DNA from: Chitinophagales bacterium
Lineage (GTDB): Bacteria > Bacteroidota > Bacteroidia > Chitinophagales > UBA2359
Direction: 5' to 3'
Assembly: GCA_020629335.1 (NCBI GenBank)
Contig: JAHDDN010000325.1
Span: 1-6,258, forward strand
DNA length: 6,258 nt
Both the position numbers and the translations under genes were made by a program. How positions within the stretch are numbered: position 1 is the stretch's first letter; each line of letters begins with the position of its first letter. This document shows positions 4,597 to 6,258 of this stretch, piece by piece. The notes under the pieces are model-generated. The model worked only from the letters and a program-made list of their open reading frames with translations, made no database searches and was not told the origin of the DNA.

Positions 4597-6195
4597 TTAA
4601 GGAGAATTTTTCTTTTTAAATAAATGATAAGGATCTTCTTGATAGATAGGATCACCCCATTGATTTAGCCATTGAAGCATAGCTGCTTTTACCGCTTTCT
4701 TTTGCTCCGTCTCTTTTGCGATTTGAGCGGAATTATCCATTTCAGTACCCCTCAATTTTCGCAAAATCTTAGTCAGCATCCCTTCATAAACTGGAGGCGA
4801 AGATAACAAACGATACTCATTCAATAAGAAATAATTTGCGTCATATTCCGCACATATATGGCTTTTTTGAGCCACAGGAGTATTCAAATCATATAAACGC
4901 TTCAAATTTTCTCGCCGCTCCATATGATCTGAGATCAATGGCAAGGGGTGCGCACTCGCAATTAATTGACCCGAATAAACCACTGTCTCCAAGCTCGTTC
5001 TACTATCACTCGCAAAGGTCGCATCTGCTGGTAAGTGTTTTTGCAAGAAGTATTTATCAGCGGTATTATTGGCCAAGCCATTAGGCAATGCTCGCTTAAT
5101 ACCCATAGCCGAACGCCCAATTAATAACACCATAAAAAGCAAAGCGCCTTTATATAACCAATTAGGTTTTTCCTTTTGACTCAACTCATAAATATAGCCG
5201 CCCAATAATACTTGCAGTAATAAAGTCGCATAAGAAATCAGTCGCCCAAATGAATACTTCCCACTAATATATCCAAAAATATAAAGCAGCACTAAACCAA
5301 TAAAAAACCAAGAAATCCAGTCATTCCACTTCTTCTTCATGCGCATAAAAATAATCGGCAAGCCCAATAAAGCAGGCGCAATTCTGATCAGCGGCTTATC
5401 GTACATCACCCCATTAGAAGCATGGATAAAATCAGAAGTATCGGAAGTAATCAATCCCAAAAAGGAATAATAAGGCCAAAGCATCGTCCCCAAAATGGGC
5501 AAAAATATCAATCCTAAAGTCATCAGCTGCTCTCGCTTAATTTGGAGCTGATTATAATGAAAACTAACCGCCAGAAAACTCGTCATCAAGACCAAAGTAG
5601 TGAAAGGGTGAATCAGTAAAAGTAGAGTTGTAAGGACAATTAAAATAATATACTGAAACCATTGAATCGACTGATAATGATTATAATACCAAGCACTCAA
5701 AAATAAGGTAAAAGCCCCCACAAAAGTAGAAGGCAAAGCCATCACATAACCCAAGACATTAAAATTAAAAAAGCCACTAAAACTCCACGGACTCAGCCAA
5801 GCAAATAGCACCAAAATCAAAGCATAAATGCTCACCCTTGTCTTCTTGAAAATCGTTGTGACAAAATAATGCAAGCTCAATATCCACAAAACTAAATTAC
5901 ACAATCCAACAAAATTCAATAAGCCAATCAAACCGATACCTGTCATTTTACTAAAGAGGGCAATCGTCAGATGATAAGGCGAAAAAAGCATATGCGTCCC
6001 CTCCATCGCCAGCAAAGGATGCTGAGGATTAAAAGGCCGTGCAATTAATTCCCGTATCACCGCCGCATGTTCCCAAATATCTCCCGACCAATGCCCATTC
6101 CATGTATGAGACAAAAGGAGCAGAAACAAAACAGCCGAAGCGATCCAAAAAGAAATAGGGGTATTCGTAAAAATATTAGGCGTATCTACTTTCAT
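4597..6195 (-). CDS. Polytopic membrane protein, GT-C glycosyltransferase-like
   Basis: This 532-residue inner-membrane protein has about 11-12 predicted helices (roughly 13-30, 75-112, 120-138, 147-170, 180-212, 226-250, 270-285, 292-312, 318-337, 349-365). A hydrophilic C-terminal part of about 165 residues follows. The first external loop has SGDIWEHAAVIREL (D39, E42, H43), placed like the acidic catalytic motif of GT-C enzymes that use polyprenyl-phosphate sugars; SPYH follows at 72-75. This topology, with a C-terminal extracytoplasmic domain, is known in that superfamily, but no specific family is recognised and donor and acceptor are unknown. The ATG at 6195 is the first in frame. The stop abuts the start of the metallopeptidase gene, so the two form an operon. 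A non-enzymatic polytopic protein remains possible. Confidence 0.85.
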   Translation of the reverse strand: MKVDTPNIFTNTPISFWIASAVLFLLLLSHTWNGHWSGDIWEHAAVIRELIARPFNPQHPLLAMEGTHMLFSPYHLTIALFSKMTGIGLIGLLNFVGLCNLVLWILSLHYFVTTIFKKTRVSIYALILVLFAWLSPWSFSGFFNFNVLGYVMALPSTFVGAFTLFLSAWYYNHYQSIQWFQYIILIVLTTLLLLIHPFTTLVLMTSFLAVSFHYNQLQIKREQLMTLGLIFLPILGTMLWPYYSFLGLITSDTSDFIHASNGVMYDKPLIRIAPALLGLPIIFMRMKKKWNDWISWFFIGLVLLYIFGYISGKYSFGRLISYATLLLQVLLGGYIYELSQKEKPNWLYKGALLFMVLLIGRSAMGIKRALPNGLANNTADKYFLQKHLPADATFASDSRTSLETVVYSGQLIASAHPLPLISDHMERRENLKRLYDLNTPVAQKSHICAEYDANYFLLNEYRLLSSPPVYEGMLTKILRKLRGTEMDNSAQIAKETEQKKAVKAAMLQWLNQWGDPIYQEDPYHLFKKKNSP

Positions 6196-6211
6196 AAAAA
6201 ATATTGATCCC

Positions 6212-6242
6212 CTATTTTACGAATCTTTTTGATGATTTCAAA
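6212..6242 (-). promoter_or_regulatory. Possible Bacteroidota-type promoter for the membrane protein-peptidase operon
   Basis: Read on the minus strand, TTTG (6242-6239) is followed after 19 nt by TAAAATAG (6219-6212). This resembles the Bacteroidota pattern TTTG-N19/20-TAnnTTTG, but with only four of six fixed -7 positions. It would give a very short leader before the ATG at 6195. The window ends at 6258, so a better promoter further upstream cannot be excluded. Confidence 0.25.
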
Positions 6243-6258
6243 AAAATCCTATATTTAG

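Noticed and set aside
4836..5084. 82-residue plus-strand frame opposite the membrane-protein gene
   Set aside because: It is antisense to the soluble C-terminal part of the membrane protein and has no promoter or recognisable features.

Overview
The window looks like chromosomal DNA from a Bacteroidota member, probably of the Saprospiria/Lewinella/Aureispira type. The main reasons are a giant secreted protein ending in a type IX secretion (T9SS) type A sorting domain, AT-rich DNA, starts without Shine-Dalgarno sequences, and Cys-Gly-Glu beta-sandwich modules typical of that phylum's surface proteins. The genus-level guess is inference from style only; no rRNA or housekeeping marker is present.

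Layout. Positions 1-368 hold no convincing gene. Positions 51-268 are an unusually GC-rich, palindrome-rich block: a nested inverted repeat at 51-153 and a second one at 170-260. An AT-rich leader follows up to the first gene. Positions 369-3827 (+) encode a 1152-residue exported protein. It has a signal peptide, six modules opening with Cys-x-Gly-(Asp/Glu), four copies of a Cys-rich 'DYPW...YCT...DC...W(S/T)C' repeat, one Kazal-type protease-inhibitor-like domain, short Gly-Pro-rich collagen-like runs, and the C-terminal sorting domain. A 91-bp gap (3828-3918) separates it from two convergent minus-strand genes. A strong hairpin with a T-rich tail, suited to terminating the plus-strand gene, lies at 3921-3958, inside the last codons of the opposing gene.

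The minus-strand pair is read from 6195 down to 3919. First is a 532-residue polytopic membrane protein resembling GT-C-type lipid-phosphosugar glycosyltransferases. Next is a 225-residue exported zinc metallopeptidase-like protein with HELAH and a downstream ExxxD motif, as in family M48. The stop codon of the first abuts the start codon of the second (TAA|ATG), so they are very probably co-transcribed and translationally coupled. A weak match to the Bacteroidota promoter pattern lies just upstream of the pair.

How they might work together: the large protein is probably displayed on or released from the cell surface, where its repeats and Kazal-like domain could mediate binding or protease inhibition. 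The minus-strand pair acts in the inner membrane and periplasm. Nothing in the sequence links the two transcription units functionally. The least explained parts are the four-copy Cys-rich repeat and the nested palindromic block upstream.
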